The translations under genes and the position numbers were made by a program. A DNA stretch of 64,000 nt from Desulfoscipio sp. XC116. GTDB lineage: Bacteria; Bacillota; Desulfotomaculia; Desulfotomaculales; Desulfallaceae. Location: the NCBI RefSeq assembly GCF_039851975.1, contig NZ_CP156660.1, positions 3,973,035 through 4,037,034 on the forward strand, in the 5' to 3' direction. Below the pieces are notes generated by a model. That model was not told the origin of the DNA, did no database searches, and saw only the letters and a list, made by a program, of their open reading frames with translations. The stretch's first letter is position 1. Each line of letters begins with the position of its first letter. This document shows, in pieces, positions 8,269 to 16,434 of this stretch.

Positions 8269-9363
8269 ATGAAAATAGGCCACAGAATAATCAAAACCGG
8301 TATTGCCGTTACCATAACCATGTTTATTTGCCGCCAGTTAAACCTGGAACCGTCTGTCTTCGGCGCCGTATCCGCAGTTATCAACCTGCAGCCCTCCCTG
8401 TACCTGACTTATAAAAAAGCGGGCGAGCAAATAATCGTGCACGTGTTGGGCGTTACGGCAGGCATTCTTTTTGGCTGCCTGCTGGGAGGCACCCCCCTGA
8501 CCATGGGCGCCATTACGGTTTTTTTAATTATCCTGTATACCCGGTTAAAGCTACATAACGGTATTATCATGGGCATTGTAGCCGCCATATTCATATTAAG
8601 CGCCTCCCCCGACCAGTTTTTACTGCACGCCTTCACCAGATCGGCGGTGATATTTACCGGCCTTATAGTCGCCATGCTGGTGAATATTATCCTCTGGCCG
8701 CCCCGGCACGGCTCCCGCTTTAACGAACTGCTCCGGGAAAGCAATGAAGCGGCGGTAAATTACTTTTGCCGGGCCGTACACGATTATGTCCGCATCGTAG
8801 ACCAACCAATACCGCAGCCCGTTGAGTTACGGCAAAAGGTGATTAGTTTAAATGAGGAATGCGCTGTTATTGCCGAACACTATCGCCGGGAAAGAAAACA
8901 ATTCAGTACTCATTTAGACCCGGTCGATCCCGACGAATGGTTTAACAGCGCGGAAAAACTATCCACGTATAACCGCTTGCTTGTCGAGAAGGCTGATCAA
9001 ATATATGATATTTTACCCGCCAGACTGGAAAGGCGGTTACAATCAGGTCAGCTAAACATTACCGACGAGTTTAAAGCCATCCTGGAAATACTGGACAGCG
9101 ACTGTAATACCGTCATCCGGGTCAACCACAAGCTCAGGTCACTGCTCTGTGACAAACAAGCAGTCGAGCCGGAGGAAATCAGCGAAAAATTTTGGGGAAG
9201 ACTGACATTGGTTATTGAGAAGTGGCAGGCAAAGTTAATCGGCAGCTATTACCTGCACGCCTTAATAGAAGCTTCCACCGTAGCGGGAGAAATCAGATGG
9301 GCGACCAGGGAAGCCAAAAAAATTTTGAACAGTGCGGTGCATATGAAAAGATATGATCTGTAA
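8269..9363 (+). CDS. aromatic acid exporter family protein (FUSC/ArAE-like)
   Basis: A 364-residue protein with about four to five N-terminal membrane helices (roughly residues 1-145) and a long soluble helical C-terminus. The opening MKIGHRIIKTGIAVTITMFI and the VFGAVSAVINLQPS segment match the ArAE_1 / DUF939 family of Firmicutes, proposed to export aromatic or amphipathic acids. GAGAAAG precedes the ATG. It stands alone with its own promoter. The family call is good; the substrate is unknown. Confidence 0.82.
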   Translation: MKIGHRIIKTGIAVTITMFICRQLNLEPSVFGAVSAVINLQPSLYLTYKKAGEQIIVHVLGVTAGILFGCLLGGTPLTMGAITVFLIILYTRLKLHNGIIMGIVAAIFILSASPDQFLLHAFTRSAVIFTGLIVAMLVNIILWPPRHGSRFNELLRESNEAAVNYFCRAVHDYVRIVDQPIPQPVELRQKVISLNEECAVIAEHYRRERKQFSTHLDPVDPDEWFNSAEKLSTYNRLLVEKADQIYDILPARLERRLQSGQLNITDEFKAILEILDSDCNTVIRVNHKLRSLLCDKQAVEPEEISEKFWGRLTLVIEKWQAKLIGSYYLHALIEASTVAGEIRWATREAKKILNSAVHMKRYDL

Positions 9364-9493
9364 AAACATAGAGCCGCCAGCTTCATCATTTCTTCCACAG
9401 AATACACTCCTCCCATCCATATGAGCGGCGGAGAACTTACATCCCCGCCGCCCGAAAGATACGCTCCGAAAATTGTCGTGATATCGGGTCATG

Positions 9494-9718
9494 CTACTGT
9501 TCGTAGACGACATTGACAGTTCTATCGATAACCTGCGCGCTGTGCTTGGCTACCAGATCACCGCCGGTGGTATTGAAAATGTTTTTGGCGATAATTTGAT
9601 CCATCGCGGCAACCACTTCCGCCTCGGTCAAGGTATCCTTGGGATTATCCAGCGAAATAGTGGTCCGGGTTCCCCCCTGGTTGACAAAAGACATCTGTAA
9701 AGTTTGCGTAGCAGCCAT
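9494..9718 (-). CDS. DUF2922 family small protein
   Basis: A 74-residue protein of the DUF2922 family, recognised from TLQMSFVNQGGTRTTISLDN followed by LTEAEVVAAMDQIIAKNIF. These miniproteins of endospore-formers are usually found with DUF1659 and YvrJ-type peptides. The DUF1659 gene is indeed just upstream, but I see no YvrJ. AGGAGGTG precedes the ATG. Function unknown. Confidence 0.88.
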   Translation of the reverse strand: MAATQTLQMSFVNQGGTRTTISLDNPKDTLTEAEVVAAMDQIIAKNIFNTTGGDLVAKHSAQVIDRTVNVVYEQ

Positions 9719-9886
9719 ATGAACACCTCCTTTCTCCGGCTTTATTTTAGATTACAAGCAGTCATTCATTAATCCGGCTCTGACCGGTCAGCCGGGTACC
9801 GGCAAATTGGGATTAATAAATCCACACAAACGCAGCGCTTTGACCGGGCCAACAAATGGTGCCGGCTGCCCACCGCTATGGAAAGA

Positions 9887-10114
9887 TTAAACTACTTCTT
9901 CCAACACAGCACTGTCCACACGCAGCACCGCCACCAAGGTATGCTCCTGCAATTGGACCAAGGCCCGGGCTACATCGAAAATATCCTGATCTGCAGCATC
10001 TGTTTTAACATTGCTGAGGCTCTTGGTACGGTAAATGGGATCACCATCGCCGTCCAGCCCGGTTTGAAACTGCATCCGCAATACCGTACCGCTTGGCACC
10101 TTTTCAACCGCCAT
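9887..10114 (-). CDS. DUF1659 family small protein
   Basis: A 75-residue protein with the DUF1659 core (LRMQFQTGLDGDGDPIYRTK, then SLSNVKTDAADQDIFDVARA). It pairs with the downstream DUF2922 gene, a conserved arrangement in spore-formers. AGGAGGTG precedes its ATG at a good distance. The two probably form a small operon with the 54-residue ORF further upstream. No biochemical role is known. Confidence 0.88.
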   Translation of the reverse strand: MAVEKVPSGTVLRMQFQTGLDGDGDPIYRTKSLSNVKTDAADQDIFDVARALVQLQEHTLVAVLRVDSAVLEEVV

Positions 10115-10303
10115 CTAGTTCACCTCCTTTCTATGCCGGAGTAATTTGCTATCCAGGGCCGTTAAATATTTAAGCCCTGTCTTTGGGCGGCAAGGGTATT
10201 CACCCCGCCGGCCCAAATAAAACGGCCGAGATTATCCGGCCAATTTCAAATCAGCTCAGAAAATTGCAATGATCAGCTAAATAGCAATATAAAGTTACAC
10301 TAA

Positions 10304-10468
10304 TCACTTTGGGACTAAATTGAATACCCGAATAACTTTCCCGGCAACAGGCCGGCCTGAATCTTCATCCGTAAAAACCAGAAATTCACCAAGATCTGTC
10401 GCACCGTCTAAAACCATTTCCCGCTTCCCGGCCAGCCTGCAATAGGCCTGTAAATTTTCTTCACTCAT
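10304..10468 (-). CDS. small conserved-looking hypothetical protein (54 aa)
   Basis: A short gene with a strong AAAGGGGTG ribosome site. It opens MSEENLQAYCRLAGKREMVL and continues DGATDLGEFLVFTDEDSGRP to a basic end. Its position between the sigma-like regulator and the DUF1659/DUF2922 pair, all leftward, suggests it belongs to the same small-protein cluster. No family is recognised. Confidence 0.6.
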   Translation of the reverse strand: MSEENLQAYCRLAGKREMVLDGATDLGEFLVFTDEDSGRPVAGKVIRVFNLVPK

Positions 10469-10644
10469 ACATGTTCACCCCTTTCGATTTAAAATCTGCC
10501 GGATATCTTTTTCATGGCCGCCGGCACCTTATTTGAACCGGCTCTTTACCCCCGATTCCCACATACCGCATGTTCTAAATGCATCCGTGTTTTGGCGCCT
10601 CTATATATAAGTCACCCCGACAGCACAAGTTGCCCCCTCTAACA

Positions 10645-11199
10645 CTAACTTTTTAAATAATTTTTTAACTGCTTAATGATGCGCGCCACGCGCTTGGAAA
10701 CGGATGATTTGTGCACCCCGTCCCGCCTGGCCACATCCGCCATAGTCATACCACTGTAATAAATATCTCTAATCAGCTTTTGCTGCCGCGGCTTCAGTTC
10801 GGCAATAGCTTTCCTTAAATAATCTTCTTCCAAGCTGTACAAAACATCGTCCAACACATCGTCATCCGCCTTGAGAATATCCCATTTATCGTTTTGATCG
10901 CAGTAGCTGCAATGCCGGCGGGTCTCTGTTTGATTGTTATTGTAGGCAAGGCGATTCTCACCTTCGTTGATAACAAGCCACATCCATGGCTCCAGCTCGT
11001 CCGTACCCGAAAGCATCTCCTCAGTAATAACGGACTTTTTCATCCCTCCCTTACCATCTGAGAACTCATAAGCAATAGCCTCACAGTCACTTAAATTAAA
11101 AATGGTTTTTTTGTCTCCCACCGCATAGGTCACCTTACCATCCTCAGTAATATCAATGACTATGCTGATTCCACCCGCTGTTTTAAATTGTTTGAACAT
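10645..11199 (-). CDS. sigma-70 region 4-like regulator
   Basis: A 184-residue protein with an N-terminal beta-rich domain of unknown type (about 1-90) and a C-terminal sigma region-4-like HTH (about 125-180: AIAELKPRQQKLIRDIYYSG, then MTMADVARRDGVHKSSVSKR). The middle has CSYCDQNDKWD, a possible residual zinc site. Such atypical phage-like sigma proteins accompany DUF1659/DUF2922 clusters. The gene lies downstream of two strong hairpin-terminators, so it needs its own promoter or read-through. Confidence 0.7.
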   Translation of the reverse strand: MFKQFKTAGGISIVIDITEDGKVTYAVGDKKTIFNLSDCEAIAYEFSDGKGGMKKSVITEEMLSGTDELEPWMWLVINEGENRLAYNNNQTETRRHCSYCDQNDKWDILKADDDVLDDVLYSLEEDYLRKAIAELKPRQQKLIRDIYYSGMTMADVARRDGVHKSSVSKRVARIIKQLKNYLKS

Positions 11200-11243
11200 A
11201 TGCTTGTCCTCCTCCGAATTTTGGTAAAATGGGCATAAAAAAA

Positions 11244-11277
11244 AGGCACTGATGCGCCTTTGAGCACATCAATGCCT
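11244..11277 (-). terminator. intrinsic terminator upstream of the sigma-like gene
   Basis: On the minus strand AGGCATTGATGTGC folds back on GCGCATCAGTGCCT and is followed by seven to eight U residues. It separates the ArpU-like gene from the sigma-like gene, so it either ends the first transcript or acts as an attenuator for the second. Confidence 0.75.
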
Positions 11278-11318
11278 GGCAGCTTTTTAAGGAAATCTCC
11301 TTAAAAAGGGCAAAAAAA

Positions 11319-11370
11319 TAGCCGCTCCGGCTAGAAGTTAATAACTCCCGGTTGGAACGGCTAATTTTTT
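11319..11370. terminator. bidirectional hairpin with A- and T-tracts
   Basis: TAGCCG pairs with CGGCTA, plus inner TCC/GGA pairing, flanked by A7 on the left and T7 on the right, so it can terminate in either direction. A related TAGCCGG hairpin occurs at 26624. Confidence 0.6.
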
Positions 11371-11471
11371 TCGCAATTTTGTGGACATATTTTCCGCTGT
11401 ATCAATTATATTTCCCTTAAACTACCATTACAATTTCATTAGACTGCTAACCTACTCTCATTTACCTCTCA

Positions 11472-12035
11472 TCATCCTTTCACCGCCCTGAGCACAGGCC
11501 GCTCTTCCGCTACCCAACCATCTCCACCCAGCATCCAGATATCCCTGAGGGGTGGCAGGATATATCCCCAGAGGATAATCCCCATCATATTAATAGCTTT
11601 TTTCTTGTAGCGGTAATACGTTGAAGCTGAAAGATGATATTTCTTCCGGATTTGATCATCGGTTAATTTATCCTTGTTAATATAACTGCCGGTTATAATG
11701 TTAAAATAAATCTCACCGTTGTCCGGGTGGGTCCTCAGTTTTACCAGCGCCTTGTCCACAATATCTATCATGCTTTTGGACTCCGCGATGTTCAGAAGTC
11801 TTTCTTCAATAGCCTTTTTATCCTTGGCGCAATCAAAATAATCTAAATCCAAGGATAAAAAATCCACTAAATTGGCAATGCGCTTACCGCCAAACGCATA
11901 GGCGGTTTCATTAACTTCACCAATAGCTTCTTCCACCCGCCATACTACTTTTCGGTATATCATGAGAAGCAGCTTGGTCCTGTGAAACTTATTATCATCT
12001 CTTTCTCTTCTAATTAGGTTACATAAAGGCCGCAT
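11472..12035 (-). CDS. ArpU-like (phage-type) transcriptional regulator, putative
   Basis: A 187-residue protein rich in helices with a C-terminal HTH (about residues 125-150: DDQIRKKYHLSASTYYRYKK) of the type seen in ArpU/late-gene sigma-like regulators of phages. It is followed on the same strand by two hairpin terminators and the region-4 sigma-like gene. It is divergent from the ImmR-like repressor, with a consensus promoter for the latter in between. The family assignment is by pattern only. Confidence 0.55.
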   Translation of the reverse strand: MRPLCNLIRRERDDNKFHRTKLLLMIYRKVVWRVEEAIGEVNETAYAFGGKRIANLVDFLSLDLDYFDCAKDKKAIEERLLNIAESKSMIDIVDKALVKLRTHPDNGEIYFNIITGSYINKDKLTDDQIRKKYHLSASTYYRYKKKAINMMGIILWGYILPPLRDIWMLGGDGWVAEERPVLRAVKG

Positions 12036-12117
12036 TTTAAATCCCCCCTTTTAATACAATGGGCAAAAAATATCGTTATTGTTTCCGTTGCTTCTTGTCG
12101 TTAATCAATAGATGTCC

Positions 12118-12146
12118 TTGACACAAGAAGTTTGCTGAACTATAAT
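12118..12146 (+). promoter_or_regulatory. consensus sigma-A promoter of the immR/immA-like operon
   Basis: TTGACA and TATAAT are spaced by exactly 17 bp, about 110 nt upstream of the XRE gene. Between promoter and gene lie short inverted elements (GGTAAA ... TTTACC) that could be repressor operators. Confidence 0.75.
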
Positions 12147-12256
12147 GAATATAACTTCATAGTTTTAGGTAAATTATAGCAGTTCCGTGAAGTTCGGTCA
12201 AGAAGTTTTATGTAGTTTACCAAGTATGCAAATTCTCAGTTGAAAGGAAGCTTTAC

Positions 12257-12694
12257 ATGAAGAGTTTCTCAGAGAAGTTGAAAGATGCCCGCGAAAGTTT
12301 AGACATAAGCCAGGCGGAACTGGCACGAAAGGTAGGCCTTTCCCAACGTTCCATCACTGCGTATGAAAATGAAAATACCATCCCCAGAGGAAACACTATA
12401 AAAAAGCTGGCCCGGGTGCTTAATGTTTCTGTTGAGTATTTGCTGAATGAAGAGGAAACCGATTCGCAAGCCAATAAGGATAAAAATGTTTTTATGGACA
12501 TCGTGCGTGAGAACTATGGCCGTAAGGGAGCCGGAGAGGCTAAAGCACTGCTCGAACAGAATAAGGCTTTGTTTGCCGGCGGAGATTTGAGCCAGGAGGC
12601 GAAGGATGCATTTTTTGAGGCGCTTATGATAGCTTATGTAACTTGTAAAGAAGAAGCAAAGAAAACCTATGGCCGGAAAAAGAAAAAAGAATAG
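12257..12694 (+). CDS. XRE-family repressor (ImmR-like)
   Basis: A 145-residue protein with an N-terminal HTH_3 (residues 5-62; LDISQAELARKVGLSQRSIT) and a charged helical tail ending KKTYGRKKKKE. The next gene encodes an ImmA/IrrE metallopeptidase, the usual partner that cleaves such repressors. In ICEBs1-like elements the ImmR/ImmA pair controls excision, but no element surrounds it here, so it may be a stranded or stress-response module. The ribosome site is GAAAGGAAG. Confidence 0.85.
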   Translation: MKSFSEKLKDARESLDISQAELARKVGLSQRSITAYENENTIPRGNTIKKLARVLNVSVEYLLNEEETDSQANKDKNVFMDIVRENYGRKGAGEAKALLEQNKALFAGGDLSQEAKDAFFEALMIAYVTCKEEAKKTYGRKKKKE

Positions 12695-12709
12695 TTGAGG
12701 GCTGCCATA

Positions 12710-13237
12710 ATGAGTATTGCCGTTATAAGTAACGAGGTAAGAAAAATAAAAAGGAAGTACTCTGAAACGGACCCCGTCAGGCTATGCCAAAATATGAAAA
12801 TATCTTTGCTATACCAGCCTATGGGTTCATTTGAAGGGGCCTGCAAAGGATTCTATTTACAACAATCACGTAAACAGGCTATCGTCATTAACAGTAACCT
12901 TGCTGAACAGCTCCAACGGATAATTTTAATCCATGAGCTGGGACATGCAATTCTACACCGCAAATTACCCGGCGTGAAAAGTTTTCATGATTTTAAGCTA
13001 TTTGACGAAACATCTCTTTATGAGTATGAAGCCAATATTTTTGCCGCCGATTTTATATTAGAAGATCAAGACGTACTTAGGATGTTAAATGATGATATTT
13101 CATTTTTTGCCGCTGCCAGTACGCTTGGCGTACCGGCAGAGCTGCTTGATTTTAAGTTTCGCATCTTAAAAAGAAAAGGTTACAAAGTAATAGATCCTCC
13201 CTTAAACGCCAGGGCTAATTTTTTGAAGCATTACTGA
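12710..13237 (+). CDS. ImmA/IrrE-family metallopeptidase
   Basis: A 175-residue zinc protease with the HExxH motif seen as IHELGHAILH near residue 80 and the second-helix EYEANIFAADFIL typical of the family. The ATG at 12710 is preferred because GAGG lies 9 nt upstream; an earlier in-frame TTG at 12695 is less likely. It presumably cleaves the XRE repressor encoded 15 nt upstream to derepress target genes. Confidence 0.88.
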   Translation: MSIAVISNEVRKIKRKYSETDPVRLCQNMKISLLYQPMGSFEGACKGFYLQQSRKQAIVINSNLAEQLQRIILIHELGHAILHRKLPGVKSFHDFKLFDETSLYEYEANIFAADFILEDQDVLRMLNDDISFFAAASTLGVPAELLDFKFRILKRKGYKVIDPPLNARANFLKHY

Positions 13238-13381
13238 GTATGCCAGGGGACAGTCATGAAAGATGGCAGTTAAATGATGACACGTTTTGTAAATATCAGG
13301 GATATTGAGGAGGGCGGATAAAATTTTATCGATGCAGCGCCTTTCTTTTATGGCCTGAGTATAACCGCATGGCAAACAACA

Positions 13382-14317
13382 CTATTTACGAATAAAAAAA
13401 CGAGCTAGCTTAAGATTACCGGAAGATAATACTATTCCCAGCATAACACAAAAACCCCCGGTAATATGATAAGGTGTTATTTGCTCCTGCAAGAAAAAAA
13501 CAGCCAAAAAGATTGAATAAACAGGAATTAAATTATAAAAATTGGCCGATTTCGCCACACCAACCATTTGTATGCCTTTATAATACCAAATGAAAGCTAA
13601 TACAGTGGCAAATACCCCTAAATACAAAATCCCCGCCGCTATGGGCCATGATAAAGCGATATCGGTATGGGAAATTTCCCATCCGGACGCCAGAAATAAA
13701 AAAGGAAGTCCGGCTAAAGTTGAATAAGTTGTAGTTTCCATGGGGCTTAATGAATACATTACGTTTTTACCCAAGATGGTAAAGATGGCCCAGATAAAAG
13801 TATTCAGGAAAATTATTAAATCGCCGATATTGAAATCCAAATTATACAATACAGCCGGCGAGCCCTGGGATTGTATTATAATAATACCGAGTATGGCAAA
13901 AAAAGATCCTAAAATCTGCTTGTATCCGATATTTTCCTTTAGAAACAACCAGGAACAATAGATTGTCACAATTGGGCTGAAGGAGTTTATTAAAGTAGCG
14001 TTTATAGCTGTTGTATACTTTAAACCAATATAAAGCAGGCTGTTAAAAGCAAATACGCCCGTTAACCCCAAGATCAATATTTTAATTTTTAAAATACCGT
14101 CAAGTTTAGTTCTATCTTTTAAATTTAATAACAACAGGCCAAGAATCAATGCACCGACAATAAATCTGCCTGCCGATATACTAAACGGCGGGAGTACTCC
14201 TATAAGTACCTTTCCGACTATAAAATTACCCGCCCAGATCAAGGGCACAACGGTCAAATAAATATATGGCAGCACCAGTTTATAATTAGAATAATTCAAC
14301 TTTAAACGACCATCCAT
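13382..14317 (-). CDS. EamA-family (DMT) transporter
   Basis: A 311-residue drug/metabolite transporter with ten predicted helices in two EamA repeats. WAGNFIVGKVLIGVLPPFSI opens the first and NTFIWAIFTILGKNVMYSLS the second. Such proteins export amino acids or metabolites. It converges with the immA-like gene, and its upstream side faces the zur promoter region. Substrate unknown. Confidence 0.85.
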   Translation of the reverse strand: MDGRLKLNYSNYKLVLPYIYLTVVPLIWAGNFIVGKVLIGVLPPFSISAGRFIVGALILGLLLLNLKDRTKLDGILKIKILILGLTGVFAFNSLLYIGLKYTTAINATLINSFSPIVTIYCSWLFLKENIGYKQILGSFFAILGIIIIQSQGSPAVLYNLDFNIGDLIIFLNTFIWAIFTILGKNVMYSLSPMETTTYSTLAGLPFLFLASGWEISHTDIALSWPIAAGILYLGVFATVLAFIWYYKGIQMVGVAKSANFYNLIPVYSIFLAVFFLQEQITPYHITGGFCVMLGIVLSSGNLKLARFFIRK

Positions 14318-14409
14318 TAAACAAATTTTTTAAAGTAGACGATATAACCCGGAATGCTTATATCGTTGCCCCTTTCCGTTCTCATAACCCAGCAACCAAT
14401 TTCTATTGC

Positions 14410-14445
14410 GATAACTAGATATTTGTACAATAACTAGATATTTGC
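14410..14445. repeat. direct repeat of ATAACTAGATATTTG
   Basis: Two 15-bp copies with a few bases between them, followed by a related TATCTAG. They could be tandem regulator sites for the EamA gene, which starts about 95 bp away on the other strand. Apart from these and the zur promoter, the 555-bp gap is AT-rich with no gene. Confidence 0.4.
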
Positions 14446-14700
14446 AACTCTTTCGCATTTGGTATCTAGTATATTATATTTGACCTATAATATATAAAAT
14501 CCTTCTGTACTTTATGCTGTAGTGTTAGATAAAATTAGGACTGCCTCTGCCCAGACACCATTTTCCAAACCTTAAAGATCCTTGTTTTTACACTTTTCCA
14601 ATAAACCCCTAGCTCTTTCGGTTTCCTGCATAACATCGTATTACAAATATATTGAAAATTTAACTTTAGTCACCAATAACCCTGCAAAATCATAGAAAAC

Positions 14701-14729
14701 TTGACTTCCTCAAATTGACATTCTATAAT
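14701..14729 (+). promoter_or_regulatory. sigma-A promoter of the zur operon
   Basis: TTGACT and TATAAT have a 17-bp spacer and point into zur and the COG0523 genes. The Zur-box palindrome begins 9 bp after the -10. Confidence 0.8.
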
Positions 14730-14737
14730 AAATTTAG

Positions 14738-14760
14738 ATGCAAATCATACGCATTTGCAT
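14738..14760. promoter_or_regulatory. candidate Zur box (zur promoter)
   Basis: A palindrome TGCAAAT-N7-ATTTGCA with an extra A/T pair outside covers the expected transcription start. The same palindrome sits at the equivalent place before znuA. A Fur-family dimer would block initiation, predicting zinc-dependent repression and zur autoregulation. Confidence 0.8.
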
Positions 14761-14872
14761 TTATAGCAGAAAGATTTGAGGATAACTGTAAGCGGCACTG
14801 CAGAATGAAAGCTCCGGCAAGATAACAATAGATATGTTCTTTATACAAGAAGGACTGAAAGAGGTGAATGAT

Positions 14873-15289
14873 TTGGAAAAGATACAAAATAACTGGCCTG
14901 CGGGTATAAAAAGAACCAAACAGCGCGCATGTGTACTCTCAGTTCTTGAGCATTCCGAAAAGCCTTTAAGCGCAACGGACATATGTTCCAAAATAGAAAC
15001 CGACGGAGAAGCGGTCTGGTTGTCTACCGTTTATAGAGTACTGGAGTTTTTTATAAAAAAAGGCATGGTGAATAAAGTCAACATGATGAATAATGAGATG
15101 GCAATGTATGAACTCAATCATTCCAAGCATAAGCATTATGCCATCTGTATGGGCTGTAACAAAATCATACCAATGAATAATTGTCCAATGGAGAATTTCA
15201 TACCAAAGCTTGAAGATGATAATTTTCATGTGCTAGGGCATAACCTGGAGTTATACGGGTATTGTAAAAATTGCTACCGAAGAAATTAA
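14873..15289 (+). CDS. zur: Fur-family regulator, probably Zur
   Basis: A metalloregulator of about 138 residues from the TTG start. TTG is chosen because AGAGGTG lies 8 nt upstream; GTG 14864 and ATG 14834 are alternatives. The winged-helix half contains GIKRTKQRACVLSVL and STVYRVLEFF. The dimer half contains HKHYAICMGCNKII and ends CKNC, giving the two CxxC structural zinc pairs. Location inside a zinc-uptake cluster with identical boxes before zur and znuA supports Zur over Fur or PerR. Confidence 0.85.
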   Translation: MEKIQNNWPAGIKRTKQRACVLSVLEHSEKPLSATDICSKIETDGEAVWLSTVYRVLEFFIKKGMVNKVNMMNNEMAMYELNHSKHKHYAICMGCNKIIPMNNCPMENFIPKLEDDNFHVLGHNLELYGYCKNCYRRN

Positions 15290-15321
15290 TTTGCAGTATT
15301 AATAGTATAGTATATACAATG

Positions 15322-15380
15322 AACTCGTTCAGCTAAAGCTGAACATGGGGCTTCAGATGAGGATCCTGCCCCACCTGAAG
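15322..15380. repeat. hairpin repeat, copy A (IS605-end-like)
   Basis: AACTCGTTCAGCTAAAGCTGAACAT forms a compact hairpin (GTTCAGC/GCTGAAC) and is followed by a CTTCAG...CTGAAG stem. A close copy is at 24630. The layout resembles the right end / omega-RNA region of IS200/IS605-type elements, without any tnpA or tnpB. It lies between zur and the COG0523 gene and could also act as an attenuator there. Confidence 0.5.
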
Positions 15381-15457
15381 TAAGATAGGAACTTACACTT
15401 ATAGAAGTGGAGTCTTGGAATTTGATAAAAGCGCTCAACCACCCAAGGAGGCTTTAA

Positions 15458-16429
15458 ATGTTTACAGAAATATACGTAATTTCAGGTTTCTTAGGGGCCG
15501 GAAAAACTACACTGATCCGGAAACTGCTCAAAGAGACTTTTAAAAAAGACAAAGTTGTTCTTATCGAAAATGATTTCGGTGAAATAAGCATAGATGCCGC
15601 CTTGCTTAAATCAAGCGGCGTTGAAGTGAAGGAGATCAATTCAGGCTGTATTTGCTGCAGCCTTTCAGGCGATTTTGTAAAATCCGTTAAGGAAATTTTG
15701 GAACGATTCAACCCTGATAAAATCATCATCGAACCATCGGGTGTCGGTAAGCTGTCAGATATCGTGTCGGCATGCTCAAACCCGACTATCTCCTCACTCG
15801 CAAAAGTCAAATCGAAAATTACAGTTGCGGATGTGAAACGCTGCCAAATGTATCTTGATAATTTTGGCGAATTCTTTGAGGATCAAATCAAAAATGCTGA
15901 TGTCATATTACTTAGCCGTACTGAGGATTTCCCCGATAAAGTTAATGATACTTACAATTTAGTCAAAAATCTAAACACGCGTTCGATTATCTTTACCAAG
16001 CCTTGGCATCAAATCAATGTTGAAGAGATATTGCTTCCACGACACGATCATCATGAGCACGGAAACCACTGCCGTCACACTCATGGATGCAAAAACCATC
16101 ATCACGATGATACCCGCGGTCATAAAGATCACGGAGATTGCGACCACGACCATTTTGCCGAAAATTTCTTTGACACTGTCACCATTCGCACAAATCGGAA
16201 ATTTACCATTGAGGATTTAAAATTGCGCATGCATAAATTGGAAAAAAATCAATCCGGAAATGTCCTGCGTGCCAAAGGCATCGTTCACGGAGCAAAAGGG
16301 TATGTAAATGTGCAATATCTCCCCGGAGATTTAAAAATCACAAACTGCGTTACCGAAGGTAATACACTGTGTATTATCGGCCGTAATTTGGACAAGCAAG
16401 AATTGATAAGGCTCTTTAGCGGGGAGTGA
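15458..16429 (+). CDS. COG0523 GTPase metallochaperone, His-rich (YciC/ZNG-like)
   Basis: A 323-residue CobW/P47K-type G3E GTPase. The Walker A is GFLGAGKTT near residue 11, the signature metal site CICC lies in INSGCICCSLSGDF near residue 65, and the CobW C-terminal domain follows a loop at about residues 190-228 crowded with His, Asp and Cys (HDHHEHGNHCRHTHGC and onward). Zur-regulated COG0523 proteins deliver zinc to essential enzymes under starvation. The gene follows zur in the same transcript with AAGGAGG before its ATG, and the next gene overlaps or abuts it. Confidence 0.9.
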   Translation: MFTEIYVISGFLGAGKTTLIRKLLKETFKKDKVVLIENDFGEISIDAALLKSSGVEVKEINSGCICCSLSGDFVKSVKEILERFNPDKIIIEPSGVGKLSDIVSACSNPTISSLAKVKSKITVADVKRCQMYLDNFGEFFEDQIKNADVILLSRTEDFPDKVNDTYNLVKNLNTRSIIFTKPWHQINVEEILLPRHDHHEHGNHCRHTHGCKNHHHDDTRGHKDHGDCDHDHFAENFFDTVTIRTNRKFTIEDLKLRMHKLEKNQSGNVLRAKGIVHGAKGYVNVQYLPGDLKITNCVTEGNTLCIIGRNLDKQELIRLFSGE

Positions 16430-16434
16430 ACTTC

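Noticed and set aside
10304-12035. Prophage
   Set aside because: Sigma-like and ArpU-like regulators occur, but there are no capsid, terminase, portal, lysis or integrase genes.
12253-12501. minus-strand frame inside the ImmR-like gene
   Set aside because: It is the antisense shadow of the HTH gene, without a ribosome site.
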